From assembly GCF_040676675.1 (NCBI RefSeq), contig NZ_JBFAPK010000062.1, positions 1-35,808 on the forward strand: a DNA stretch of 35,808 nucleotides, in the 5' to 3' direction. Both the position numbers and the translations under genes were made by a program. Shown here one piece after another: positions 1 through 8,244 of the stretch. This DNA comes from JBFAPK01 sp040676675. Lineage in GTDB: Bacteria > Actinomycetota > Actinomycetes > Mycobacteriales > Micromonosporaceae. The notes under the pieces are model-generated. The model searched no databases and was not told the origin of the DNA. It saw only the letters and a list, made by a program, of their open reading frames with translations. Position 1 is the first letter of the stretch, and each line of letters begins with the position of its first letter.

Positions 1-40
1 GCGCGCGGGCCCGGGCCCGCGCGCCGCCTCCGGTCGTCGG

Positions 41-2497
41 CTACAGCTCGAACGTCCGGGCGACCGAGAGGAGGTCGCCGTCCTCGCGGGTCGAGACGAC
101 CAGCTCCGGCGGCCTCGGACGGAAACCCGGCACGGCGGAGAGGCCGTGCGTCTCGTCGATCGCGGTGACGCGTACCCGGTCGGTGCCCGGCGCGCGCAAC
201 GTGATCTCGATCCCGCGTTCGGGCAGGTCCCGGAACCGGATCTCGCCGGGCCAGGTGTTGGCCCGCACGCCGCTGACCGGCACCGTGACCGGGGCCGACC
301 CGGGCGCCACCGCGGTCGCCTCGATGATCGGGTGGTCCACCCGCAGCGTCAGCCCCGACGCGCCCCGGCGCGAGGCGACCCGGAAGGTGACGGCCTCGCC
401 GGCCCGGCGCAGCGGGACCACCTCCGGTCCGGCCAGCGGCAGCGGCTGCGCCGGCCCGGTCCAGCGCAGCCGGCGCGGGTAGCCCGGCGGCAGCGCGGCG
501 AGGTCACCGCCGCGCACGTACCCGCTGGTCCAGTCGGTCAGCTCGGGGTCTGCGCTGACCCAGCTGGCCGCGCCCGTGTCGGCGTCCAGCACGTACGCCA
601 GGTGCGCGCGCCCGGGGTGCCGGGCGTCGACCCGGTCGACGGCCAGCCCCGTACCGGCCAGGGCCACCGCGAGCCCGGCCGCGACCAGCGGCACCGCCAG
701 CGCGGTACGGCGGGCCAGCGCCCGGTCCGGTTCCGGGAGGAAGAGCTCGGCGAGCGGAAGCAGCGTGAGCCCGAACAGCGCGAGCACCAGGGCGGGTGCG
801 CCGGCCAGGGCCAGGCCCATCGCGTTGAAGGCGTTGCCGGCCAGGGCGGGAAGCAGCACCGTGGCCGGCACCGCGCCGAGCGTCATGGCCCCGACCGCCC
901 CGACCGTGCTGACCGCCCCGACCGCCCCGACCGTGCCGACTGCCCCGACCGTGCTGACCGCCCCGACTGCCCCGACCGTGCCGGCCGCACCCACTGCCCC
1001 GACCGTGCCGGCCGCCGCGACCGGCCGGCCGGTCCCGGCCGCCCGCCGTCCCACCGTGGCCAGCGCGACGAGTCCACCCAGGGCCGCGAAGAGCGCCGGC
1101 AGCGCGAACTGGAAGGACGCCCCGGGCGCGGATGCGGCGCAGAGCAGGCCGAGCGCGGCCGGCCAGGCCAGCGCGCCGATCGCGAGAGCGGCCGGGCCGA
1201 GCCGGCGGCGCAGCGGCAGGTACCAGGCGAGCAGGGCGAACGCCACCAGCACGACCACCGCCGCCTGGTACGCCCGCGGCCGGTGCAGCAGCCCGCCCAT
1301 GGCGTCGTACCCGGGTCGGAGCGCGACCAGCAGCGCCCAGAGCGCCTGGGCCAGCAGCGCGGACGCCAGCAGCGGCAGTACCGCCGACCCGGCGGCGAGC
1401 AGCGCCCGCGGTACCGTGATCCGCCGTTGCCGGCGGGCGAGCGCCGCCAGCGCGACCACCAGCGACGCGGCCACCGCCGCCAGCGGCCAGACCAGCGTGT
1501 CCGGGTAGTCGACCAGCACGCCGAGAACCGGGAAGTAGGTGGCGTCCCGGTCTGCGGCGAGCGCCGGCAGGTCGGCCTCGCCGAACGCCCGGGCCAGGCC
1601 GAGCATGTTCTCGCCGTGGTGCTGCAGGCTGCCCTCGTCGAGATTGGCGATCGAGTCGCCGGCGGTGTGGTAATGCGACCCGCCCTCGATGTAGGCGGAG
1701 TTCAGCCCCGCGAAACCGGCCTTCGTGAAGACCGTGAAGTCGGTGTTGTTCGGCAACATCCGGTAGATCTCGACCATCGAGGAGTCGCCGCGAGGGTGCG
1801 GCACCGCGGCGGTGAAGACGTCGATCAGCCGGGCGTTGTGCCGGGACGTCTCGAACATCAACGACGGTCCGCCCACCCCGCGCGCCTCGAAGTTCAGCGC
1901 CACGCCGCCCCGGCGGGCGAGGGGGTGGTCCCGGGCGAAGGCGTCCGCGCCGAGCACGCCGTCCTCCTCGCCGTCGGTGACGAGCAGTACCAGGTCGTTG
2001 CGCAACGGTTCCCGCGCGCGCAGCGCCCGTACGGTCTCCAGCATCGCCGCGACCGCCGCGCCGTCGTCGGAGGCGCCCGGCCCGGCGGCGGCCGAGTCGT
2101 AGTGGGCGGCGAGCAGCACCGTGCCGGTGGCGTCGCGGCCGGGCAGGGTGGCCACCACGTTGTCGACCCGGCCGAAGGTGGCGAGCCCGGCCGAGGACCG
2201 GGCCCCGACGGAGTGCCGCACCTCGACGGCGAGCCCGGCCGCGCGCAGCTGGTCGACCACGTAGTCCCGGGCCCGGTCGCTGGCCGGGCTGCCGAGTGGG
2301 CGGGGCTCGGCCGCGATGTGCCGCAGGTGTGCCATGGCCCGTTCGGCGCTGAACCGCGCCGCCCCGACGTCGGCGGGTACGGGCTGCTGGACACTGCCCT
2401 GGGCCATGGTCGTGAGAGCCAGCACGAGGGCCAGGAGCAGACCGGCGCAGGCACCGGCCAGGACGCGGCGCCGCGCGTCGAGAGGTTTTCCGATCAC
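41..2497 (-). CDS. Membrane-anchored M28 family zinc metallopeptidase
   Basis: Predicted 818-residue peptidase. A basic start and hydrophobic segment (about residues 12-30) form a signal anchor. The M28 domain follows with its expected metal and catalytic residues: AHYDS (His132), GASDD (Asp144), TDGEED (Glu177/Glu178), NFEARG (Glu204) and SHYHTAGD (His275/277). The C-terminal half holds about eight hydrophobic helices and then a soluble beta-rich tail, the layout of eukaryotic Fxna/Pff1-like membrane M28 proteases. The family cleaves N-terminal amino acids or short peptides; the substrate is unknown. The open frame runs far upstream, but I chose GTG at 2497 because a TACCGT -10 box (2505-2510) sits 7 nt before it, the leaderless pattern, and because it keeps the anchor. 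A Gly/Ala/Val/Thr low-complexity stretch is encoded by a tandem repeat at 891-1016. The family is secure; the start is likely. Confidence 0.85.
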   Translation of the reverse strand: MIGKPLDARRRVLAGACAGLLLALVLALTTMAQGSVQQPVPADVGAARFSAERAMAHLRHIAAEPRPLGSPASDRARDYVVDQLRAAGLAVEVRHSVGARSSAGLATFGRVDNVVATLPGRDATGTVLLAAHYDSAAAGPGASDDGAAVAAMLETVRALRAREPLRNDLVLLVTDGEEDGVLGADAFARDHPLARRGGVALNFEARGVGGPSLMFETSRHNARLIDVFTAAVPHPRGDSSMVEIYRMLPNNTDFTVFTKAGFAGLNSAYIEGGSHYHTAGDSIANLDEGSLQHHGENMLGLARAFGEADLPALAADRDATYFPVLGVLVDYPDTLVWPLAAVAASLVVALAALARRQRRITVPRALLAAGSAVLPLLASALLAQALWALLVALRPGYDAMGGLLHRPRAYQAAVVVLVAFALLAWYLPLRRRLGPAALAIGALAWPAALGLLCAASAPGASFQFALPALFAALGGLVALATVGRRAAGTGRPVAAAGTVGAVGAAGTVGAVGAVSTVGAVGTVGAVGAVSTVGAVGAMTLGAVPATVLLPALAGNAFNAMGLALAGAPALVLALFGLTLLPLAELFLPEPDRALARRTALAVPLVAAGLAVALAGTGLAVDRVDARHPGRAHLAYVLDADTGAASWVSADPELTDWTSGYVRGGDLAALPPGYPRRLRWTGPAQPLPLAGPEVVPLRRAGEAVTFRVASRRGASGLTLRVDHPIIEATAVAPGSAPVTVPVSGVRANTWPGEIRFRDLPERGIEITLRAPGTDRVRVTAIDETHGLSAVPGFRPRPPELVVSTREDGDLLSVARTFEL
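891..1016. repeat. 9-bp tandem repeat (about 14 units) inside the M28 peptidase gene
   Basis: Fourteen consecutive 9-mers fit ccgaccgcc, ccgaccgtg or ctgaccgcc with few changes, and there is a looser 27-bp higher-order period. On the coding strand this gives a repeating Val-Gly-Ala / Thr-Val-Gly tract between membrane helices. A multiple of 3 keeps the frame, so copy-number change would be tolerated. Confidence 0.85.
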
Positions 2498-2504
2498 CAG
2501 AGGG

Positions 2505-2510
2505 ACGGTA
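2505..2510 (-). promoter_or_regulatory. -10 box of a leaderless promoter for the M28 peptidase
   Basis: TACCGT on the minus strand ends 7 nt before the GTG start and no Shine-Dalgarno is present. This is the spacing of actinobacterial leaderless transcripts. No clear -35 was seen. Confidence 0.5.
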
Positions 2511-2647
2511 GGGATCGGGCGGATGCGGGGTAATGCGGGCGATTTCAATCTCCGGTGCGGTTTTCCGCAGGAAGCACCGGCGGTTCCACCCGGAATTCCA
2601 CCCGTGGGTGGCGGTACCCGGGGCCGTCCGTTCCTAGCCTCGACGCC

Positions 2648-3121
2648 ATGACTGGGATACAGATCCTGCTGGTCGTCGCCCTGATCGGCTGGACGATCGC
2701 ACGTCGCATGCTGGGCCAGCCGCTGCGGCAGCGCCGGCTCGTGCTCGTACCGTTGATCTTCCTGGCCTGGGGCGGTTACCTGCTGACCCTCGCCCGCCCG
2801 ACCGGCGCCGGACTGGGACTGCTCGCCGCCGAACTCGCGGTCGCGCTCGGGGTGGGCCTCCTGCGCGGGGCGACCATCCACGTCTACGTCCGCGACGGCC
2901 ACCTCTGGATGCGGTACCGCTGGAGCACGCTCGGGCTCTGGCTGGCCAGCGCGTTCGTCCGGCTGGGCTTCGTGGCCTGGGCGAGCACGCTCGGCACCGG
3001 CCTGGCCAGCACGCCGAGCCTCCTGCTCGGGCTGGGCGCCACCTTCCTCGGCGAGGGGCTGGTCGTCGCGTCGCGCGCCGGCGCCCTGGGCGCCCCGTTC
3101 GCCCCGGCCCGTACCCGGTGA
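2648..3121 (+). CDS. Small multi-pass membrane protein (DUF1453-like)
   Basis: 157-residue protein made almost entirely of hydrophobic segments: about four to five helices, beginning IQILLVVALIGWTIARRM. It contains a short polar VRDGHLWMRYRW stretch and ends in a short basic tail. Length and pattern resemble the DUF1453/CcdC-like membrane proteins of actinobacteria, whose function is unknown. The ATG at 2648 was preferred to an upstream in-frame ATG at 2555 because TAGCCT (2635-2640) lies 7 nt before it, a leaderless arrangement, and because the upstream extension is Ser/Gly/Arg-rich and not membrane-like. It precedes the sensor kinase by 178 nt on the same strand, so a link to that two-component system is possible but unproven. 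Confidence 0.7.
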   Translation: MTGIQILLVVALIGWTIARRMLGQPLRQRRLVLVPLIFLAWGGYLLTLARPTGAGLGLLAAELAVALGVGLLRGATIHVYVRDGHLWMRYRWSTLGLWLASAFVRLGFVAWASTLGTGLASTPSLLLGLGATFLGEGLVVASRAGALGAPFAPARTR

Positions 3122-3299
3122 CCGGTGCCCGCCCGCTCCGCCGACGGTGACCGGGTTCGTGTCGCGCGCCGTCCTCCGCTGACCGTCGCGGCCCGGCCCG
3201 TCCGGTGTCGCGGGCCCGTCGGGTGTCCCGGAGCCGTCCCGCGCACCTCGACGCGTTCCCACGGACCGGTCGGGCCGGCGCGGAGGAGAGACTAGAGCC

Positions 3300-4409
3300 G
3301 TGACGACCGGCGAGATCGTGATCCAGGTGTCCTGGCGACGGTACGTCCGCAGCGGGATCGGCCTCGCCGTGCTGGTCGCCGCGGTCGCGCAGGACGCGCC
3401 CTGGTCCGGCTCGCGGGGTCTGGGCGCGGCGGTGGCCCTGGTGGCGATCGTCTCCGGGTGGCTCGCCTGGACGATCTTCCCGGGCCGGCCCCGGCGGGTC
3501 CTGGCCGGCACCGCCACCACCGGGCTGGCCGGAATCGGGCTGGTCCTGACCGGGACCGCGCCGGCGACCTGGACCCTCGCCCCGATCGCGGCCCTGGCCG
3601 CCGGGCGGCGGCTGCGCCCGGCGGTCTCGGCCGGTCTCGCCACCGGATTCGCGGTCCTGCTGGTGGCGCTCGGCCTGCCGGCCGGCGTTCCACCTCCGGC
3701 CCTCGGGGCCGGCGTGGCGGCGCTCGCCGTCGCGCTGCTGTTGGGGGTGGCGCTGCGGCAGGCCGACGAGCTGCGGGAGAAGACCCGGCTCGGCCGCGAG
3801 GAGCGGGCCCGCGCCGAGGAGCTGGCGGAGCGGAGCCGACTGGCCCGGGAGGTGCACGACGTGCTCGCCCACTCGCTCGGCGCGCTGACCGTGCAGTTGG
3901 AGACCGCCGACGCGCTGCTGGAGGCCGGGCGTTACGGTCCCGCCCGGACGTCGGTGGTCCGCGCCGGAGAACTCGCCCGCGACGGGCTCGCCGAGACCCG
4001 GCGGGCGATCGGCGCGCTCCGCGGCGACCCGGTGCCGTGGCGGGAAATGATCGACGAGCTGGCCGGCGGATACGAGGGGGAGGCGCGCGTGGTGGTGGAA
4101 CCGGAGCCGCCCGAGCTGCCGGCCGAGGTGTCGCTCGCGCTCTACCGGGCCGCGCAGGAGGCGATCACCAACGTGCGCAGGCACGCGCCCGGCGCCCCGG
4201 TCGAGATCCGGGTCGGCGCGACCCCGCGCGAGGTGACGCTCTCGGTGCGCAACGGGCCCTCGCCGGCCCGCGAGCCCGGTCCGCTCGCCGGCACGGGCGG
4301 CGGGTACGGGCTGGTCGGGCTGCGGGAACGCGCGGAGCTGGCCGGCGGGAGCTTCTCGGCCGGACCGTCCGGCGAGGGCTGGCAGCTCCAGCTGAGGGTC
4401 CCGCGGTGA
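3300..4409 (+). CDS. Sensor histidine kinase, NarL-partner (HisKA_3) type
   Basis: 369-residue membrane sensor kinase. About four to five hydrophobic helices fill residues 15-152 with almost no extracellular domain, so it probably senses a membrane or intramembrane signal. A short charged coiled linker leads to the HisKA_3 dimerisation helix with phospho-acceptor His186 in LAREVHDVLAHSLG. The HATPase domain has the N box (AAQEAITNVRRHA) and a glycine box (GGGYGLVGLRERAELAGG). It starts at GTG with a GGAGGAG stretch about 10 nt upstream. Its stop overlaps the start of the response regulator (GTGA), so the two are translationally coupled and form a cognate pair that phosphorylates the downstream LuxR-type regulator. 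The stimulus is unknown. Confidence 0.92.
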   Translation: MTTGEIVIQVSWRRYVRSGIGLAVLVAAVAQDAPWSGSRGLGAAVALVAIVSGWLAWTIFPGRPRRVLAGTATTGLAGIGLVLTGTAPATWTLAPIAALAAGRRLRPAVSAGLATGFAVLLVALGLPAGVPPPALGAGVAALAVALLLGVALRQADELREKTRLGREERARAEELAERSRLAREVHDVLAHSLGALTVQLETADALLEAGRYGPARTSVVRAGELARDGLAETRRAIGALRGDPVPWREMIDELAGGYEGEARVVVEPEPPELPAEVSLALYRAAQEAITNVRRHAPGAPVEIRVGATPREVTLSVRNGPSPAREPGPLAGTGGGYGLVGLRERAELAGGSFSAGPSGEGWQLQLRVPR

Positions 4410-5077
4410 TCCGGGTGGTGGTCGCCGACGACCAGGCGGCGGTACGCGAGGGGCTGGCGCTGCTGCTGGACCTGCTCGACGACATCGACGTGGTCGGTAC
4501 CGCCGCCGACGGCGAGGAGGCGCTGCGGCTGGTCGCCGAGCACGGCCCGGACGTGGTGCTGATGGACCTGCGGATGCCCCGCTGCGACGGCATCACCGCG
4601 ACCGGGCGGATCCGCGCGGAGCACCCGGAGACCCGGGTGGTGGTGCTGACCACGTACGCCGAGGACGCGGACATCCTGGCGGCGCTGCGGGCTGGTGCCC
4701 ACGGTTACCTCACCAAGGACGCGAACCGGGTGCAGCTGGCCCAGGCGGTGCGGGCGGCCGCGGCCGGCACGTCGGTGCTGGACGCGGCGGTGAGCGCCCG
4801 GCTGTTGGCGGTGGCCCGGCCCGGGGCGGGGGAGACGCAGGCGGCGGCCGACCGCCCGCCGCGCCCGGCCCCCGACGGGCTGACCGTCCGCGAGGTGGAG
4901 GTGCTGCGGCTCATCGCGGGCGGCCTGTCCAACCGGGAGATCGCGGCGAAGCTCTTCCTGAGCGAGGCGACGGTCAAGTCGCACATCAACCGGATCTTCG
5001 CGAAGGCGGGGATCCGGGACCGGGCCCAGGCGGTGCAGTACGCGTACCGGCACGCGCTCGCGGCGCCGGGCGACTGA
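4406..5077 (+). CDS. NarL/FixJ-family response regulator
   Basis: 223-residue DNA-binding response regulator. The receiver domain (residues 1-120) has the acidic pair Asp8/Asp9, the phospho-acceptor Asp54 in VLMDLRMP, the conserved Thr in VVLTTY and Lys in YLTKDA. A Pro/Ala-rich linker leads to a LuxR-type helix-turn-helix (LTVREVEVLRLIAGGLSNRE, then EATVKSHINRIFAKAG). It starts with GTG inside the kinase stop codon and runs nearly to a large palindrome that probably terminates the operon. Regulated genes cannot be told from the sequence; the neighbouring membrane protein is one candidate. Confidence 0.93.
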   Translation: MIRVVVADDQAAVREGLALLLDLLDDIDVVGTAADGEEALRLVAEHGPDVVLMDLRMPRCDGITATGRIRAEHPETRVVVLTTYAEDADILAALRAGAHGYLTKDANRVQLAQAVRAAAAGTSVLDAAVSARLLAVARPGAGETQAAADRPPRPAPDGLTVREVEVLRLIAGGLSNREIAAKLFLSEATVKSHINRIFAKAGIRDRAQAVQYAYRHALAAPGD

Positions 5078-5100
5078 CCGGGGACCGCGCGTCGGCCCGC

Positions 5101-5164
5101 CGTCGATCTAGGGCAAATCGTCGTGAATAGAGATCCACTGACGACGATTTGCCCTAGATCGACG
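5101..5164. terminator. Perfect 24-bp inverted repeat between convergent genes (bidirectional terminator or dispersed palindrome)
   Basis: The arms 5101-5124 and 5141-5164 are exact reverse complements around a 16-nt loop (5125-5140). The core arm sequence is atctagggcaaatcgtcgt. The element is much richer in A/T than its surroundings and lies between the stops of the response regulator (+) and the LCP gene (-), so it could terminate both. There is no U-tract. The perfection and odd base content also suit a mobile or dispersed intergenic repeat. Confidence 0.75.
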
Positions 5165-5199
5165 CGGGTTGGTGGCGCGGGTTGGTGGCGCGGGTCGGT

Positions 5200-6426
5200 T
5201 CAGCCGTTCGTCTCCTGCTTCATCTCGGGGTGCGCCCGTACCCAGTCGGCGAGCGTGCCGTCCTTCGCCGCCTCGATCATCTCCAACGACTTGTCGTTCA
5301 GCTTCTGGTACGACACGCCGTCGATCTTGACCTCGTTGAAGTTGCCCTGGTTGGTCTTGAGCACCACCATGTCGTTGGTCGCGACGCCCTTGAGGGTGAA
5401 GAGGAAGTCCGCGATCGGGACCTTCTTCGTGTCCAGGATGAACGCCTTGCCGGCCGCGGCGATCACCCGGTTCAGCTTGCCCAGGTCGGTGACGACCCCG
5501 GCGCTGGTCGCCTTCTTGGCGATGGCCTTGATCAGCTGCTGCTGGTGGCGCTGCCGGTCGTAGTCGGTCTTCGGCAGGCCGTACCGGATCCGGGCGTAGT
5601 CGAGCGCCAGCTCCGCCGACATGTGCTGCTGACCGACCTTGTACTCGATCACATGGCCGCCCTTGGGGATGTTGAAGACCCGGTGGGAGTCCTCGTCGAA
5701 CGAGACCGGCACGATCTTGCCGTTCTTGTCGTACGCGAGGTGGATCGACTTGGCGTTCTGATCGACGTACATGTCCACGCCGCCCAGCTCCTTGATCACC
5801 GCCGAGAAGCCCTGGAAGTCGATCAGCGCGGCGCCGTTGAAGGTGAGCCCGGTCTCCTTCTTCAACGTGTCGGCGAGCAGCTTGAACCCGCTGGCCCGCT
5901 TCTCCAACTCCGTGCCCTGGATCCGGTACCCGAACTCGAACGCGGCATTGATCTTGGTGGTCCCGCCGGGGTAGTTGCCCTTCGGGTACGCCGGGATCCG
6001 CACCCGCCAGTCGCGGGGGATGGAGATCAGGTACGCCTGGTCGTGCGAGGCCGGGATGTGCACGATGATGATCGTGTCGGCGCGGGCGCCGGCGTCCCAG
6101 TTCGGCCGCACGTCGATGCCGACCAGGAGCAGGTTCAGCGGGCCCTCGATGTTCTTCCCGGCGGGCTCGGTCGGCGCGGCGCCGCCGTCGTCGCCGCCGA
6201 GCAGGTCGGCCTGGGTGATGTTCGAGGTCGCCTCGCTGATGGCGACCTTCGCGGCCACCAGCGTGCCGCCGCTCAGCAGCAGCAGGAGGGCACCGAAGGC
6301 GACGGTGAGCTTCGCCCAGAGCGGGCCGCGGCGCCGCCGGGGACGAACCGGCTCCTTCCCGTCGCCGCGCCGCCCGTCCGAGGGTGCGCCGTCCTGGTCC
6401 GCCCCGGACCTGCCCCGAGTCTGCAT
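5200..6426 (-). CDS. LCP (LytR-CpsA-Psr) family cell-wall glycopolymer ligase
   Basis: 408-residue protein. A 55-residue cytoplasmic tail rich in Arg, Gly and Asp is followed by one membrane helix (LTVAFGALLLLLSGGTLVAA) and an extracellular LCP domain. LCP hallmarks are visible: NLLLVGIDVR, the basic/acidic active-site stretch GARADTIIIVHIP, ISIPRDWRVRIP, the ELGGVDMYVD segment and ALDYARIRYGLPKTDYDRQRHQQ with the conserved Arg cluster. LCP enzymes transfer undecaprenyl-linked glycopolymers to peptidoglycan outside the membrane; in actinobacteria this can mean arabinogalactan-like or teichoic-type polymers. It starts at ATG with GGAAGG 5 nt upstream. It uses clearly more lysine and AAG codons than its neighbours, as expected for an extracellular domain. 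Confidence 0.9.
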   Translation of the reverse strand: MQTRGRSGADQDGAPSDGRRGDGKEPVRPRRRRGPLWAKLTVAFGALLLLLSGGTLVAAKVAISEATSNITQADLLGGDDGGAAPTEPAGKNIEGPLNLLLVGIDVRPNWDAGARADTIIIVHIPASHDQAYLISIPRDWRVRIPAYPKGNYPGGTTKINAAFEFGYRIQGTELEKRASGFKLLADTLKKETGLTFNGAALIDFQGFSAVIKELGGVDMYVDQNAKSIHLAYDKNGKIVPVSFDEDSHRVFNIPKGGHVIEYKVGQQHMSAELALDYARIRYGLPKTDYDRQRHQQQLIKAIAKKATSAGVVTDLGKLNRVIAAAGKAFILDTKKVPIADFLFTLKGVATNDMVVLKTNQGNFNEVKIDGVSYQKLNDKSLEMIEAAKDGTLADWVRAHPEMKQETNG

Positions 6427-6553
6427 CGTCACCTTCCGAGTCCTCGTCGGATCCGCTCGCCTGTCATGACGGAGCCACCGGCCCGAAACGTTGCAGCGGC
6501 ACCGGAGATTGTGACCGAAATTGTCAACCCGACACGGACTGTGATCTCCTGGG

Positions 6554-7195
6554 GTGGTGACGGAGACGCTGCCCGGCGAGTTGGCCGGCCTGCTCGCCGG
6601 TCCGGTGGTACCGGCGGCGCGGGGCCTGCTCGGCTGTACCCTCGCCGCGAACGGCGTCACGGTCCGCCTCACCGAGGTCGAGGCGTACGCGGGCACCGCC
6701 GGCGACCCCGCCTCGCACGCGTACCGTGGCCGGACCGCGCGCAACGCCGTCATGTTCGGCCCGGCCGGGTACGCGTACCTCTACTTCACCTACGGGATGC
6801 ACTGGTGCGTCAACGTGGTGACGGGTCCCGACGGTGAGGCGTCGGCGGTGCTGCTGCGCGCCGGCGAGGTGGTCGGCGGCCTCGACGTGGCGCGCGCCCG
6901 GCGACCGGCGGTACGCCGCGACGTCGACCTCGCCCGTGGCCCGGCCCGGTTGTGCGCCACGCTCGGGCTGGACCGGGCGGCGTACGGGCAGTACCTGCTC
7001 GGCGACGGACCGGTACGCCTGCGCCCGCCGGTCGAGCCGGTACCCGACGCGTCGGTCTCCAGCGGCCCCCGGGTCGGCGTGACCGCCGCCCACGACGTGC
7101 CGTGGCGCTTCTGGATCGACGGGAACCCGACCGTCAGCACGTACCGCCGCCACGTTCCGCGGGCCCGCCCGACCCGCGTCGCGCGACCGGACTGA
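6554..7195 (+). CDS. 3-methyladenine DNA glycosylase, AAG/Mpg family
   Basis: 213-residue DNA repair enzyme that removes alkylated purines by base flipping. Family landmarks are LLGCTLAANG, the catalytic Glu in TEVEAYAG, DPASHAYRGRTARNAVMFG, the aromatic intercalation region YAYLYFTYGMHWCVNVVTG, SAVLLRAGE and LARGPARLCATLGL. The C-terminal signature SSGPRVGVTAAHDVPWRFWI is also present. The start is GTG at 6554 or the adjacent in-frame GTG at 6557; neither has a good Shine-Dalgarno. It stands alone, divergent from the LCP gene, and is followed by a hairpin. It is complete and of normal length. Confidence 0.92.
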   Translation: MVTETLPGELAGLLAGPVVPAARGLLGCTLAANGVTVRLTEVEAYAGTAGDPASHAYRGRTARNAVMFGPAGYAYLYFTYGMHWCVNVVTGPDGEASAVLLRAGEVVGGLDVARARRPAVRRDVDLARGPARLCATLGLDRAAYGQYLLGDGPVRLRPPVEPVPDASVSSGPRVGVTAAHDVPWRFWIDGNPTVSTYRRHVPRARPTRVARPD

Positions 7196-7225
7196 CCCCG
7201 GTCGGCGGGCCGCCGACGGATCGGG
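7196..7225 (+). terminator. Hairpin terminator after the DNA glycosylase gene
   Basis: gtcggcgg (7201-7208) and ccgccgac (7210-7217) form an 8-bp stem around one base. The flanking ccccg (7196-7200) and cgggg (about 7222-7226) can extend it past a small bulge. It starts directly after the stop codon and has no U-tract. Confidence 0.55.
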
Positions 7226-7377
7226 GCGGACCGCGGCGGAGTCGCGGCGGCGAACCGTCGCAGCGCCGCGGCCGTGGACCGCACACTGCCTTTACCCCCG
7301 TGCGCCGCGACGCTAGGGTCACTTATCGACCTCGATGACTCCGCGGGTGGGAGTCACCCCGAGCGGCAGGAGCGGCG

Positions 7378-8049
7378 ATGGCAGGCAGGACCGGCAGACC
7401 GTCGTACGTCCTGGCGGCCGAACGCACCCGGCCGCTCGCCGTGCCGCTCCTCGCCACGGTCGCGCTCGTGCTGGTCGGTCTGCTCCTCGGCGGCGTGGTC
7501 GGATACCTGGCCGGCCGGCCCGACGCCACCACCCGGACCGTCGCCGACATGCGCGCGGAAGAGGCGACCCGCGACGTAGCGCAGATCAAGAACCTCACCG
7601 AGGTGGCCCGGCAGTCGCAGGGGACCCTGACCACGCTGCTCGGCGAGGTCGACGGGGCGCTCGACGGGAGCCGGCCGGCAAGCCCCGACCAGGTGCGGGC
7701 GTGGCAGGCGACCATGCGGACGCTGGTCGAGAAGCACCGGGAGAGCTCCTCCGGTACGACCGCCACCAACGTCGCCCGGGGCGGGCTGCGCAACGCGGTC
7801 GCCGGCTTCGCCACCGCGATCGACCTGCTCGCCGCCGCGCAGCAGGCGCCCGCCGACCAGCGGCCGGCCCTGTTGGCGCTGGCGAAGCGGGCCCGGACCG
7901 AGGCGGCCACGGCGTGGTCGGTGGCCGCGACCCAGCTCGACCAGATCAACGTCGACGCGAAGCTCGGGCACCAGCACGTCTACCTGCAGACCGAGCCGGG
8001 CAGTGGCGCCTACACCTCCGACGGCGCGCCGGAGGGCACCGGCGGCTGA
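7378..8049 (+). CDS. Single-pass membrane protein of unknown function
   Basis: Not recognised. 223 residues. A short basic cytoplasmic N-terminus is followed by one strong transmembrane helix (PLLATVALVLVGLLLGGVVG, about residues 22-45). The remaining extracytoplasmic region is helical and Ala/Gln/Thr-rich, with heptad-like stretches around residues 60-90 and 105-180, resembling a coiled-coil or four-helix sensor module without a catalytic part. The start is an ATG with GGAG 6 nt upstream. A TAGGGT box at 7314-7319 could drive it with a short leader that contains the small hairpin gactcc/ggagtc. There is no conserved operon partner. Confidence 0.75.
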   Translation: MAGRTGRPSYVLAAERTRPLAVPLLATVALVLVGLLLGGVVGYLAGRPDATTRTVADMRAEEATRDVAQIKNLTEVARQSQGTLTTLLGEVDGALDGSRPASPDQVRAWQATMRTLVEKHRESSSGTTATNVARGGLRNAVAGFATAIDLLAAAQQAPADQRPALLALAKRARTEAATAWSVAATQLDQINVDAKLGHQHVYLQTEPGSGAYTSDGAPEGTGG

Positions 8050-8244
8050 ACCGCCGCGGCGGGGGCGTTTCAGCGGCCGGGCGGAAAACCGTTTGCCGGG
8101 CCCGCCGGGCCCCGGCATGCTGTGCCGCATGACGTTCTGACGGGCAGTACCCAGCCGAGCCGAGGCTCCCGCCGGCGCGCGTCCGCGCCCCGGTGAGCCG
8201 TTCGCCGTCCGCCCGTACCCCCTTCCGCGCAGGAGAGAGCGTCG

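Noticed and set aside
891..1016. Possible CRISPR array
   Set aside because: Contiguous 9-bp repeats without spacers, inside a coding gene; no Cas genes in the window.
883..1077. Short Ser/Arg/Gly repeat ORF
   Set aside because: Out-of-frame reading of the 9-bp minisatellite within the peptidase gene.
146..2533. Long plus-strand open frames over the M28 peptidase gene
   Set aside because: Low-complexity Arg/Pro/Gly translations typical of antisense frames in GC-rich DNA; no domain.
2498..3643. Upstream extension of the M28 peptidase reading frame (to 1200 aa)
   Set aside because: The extension is Arg/Pro/Gly-rich, overlaps the real genes at 2648 and 3300 on the other strand, and a leaderless start exists at 2497.
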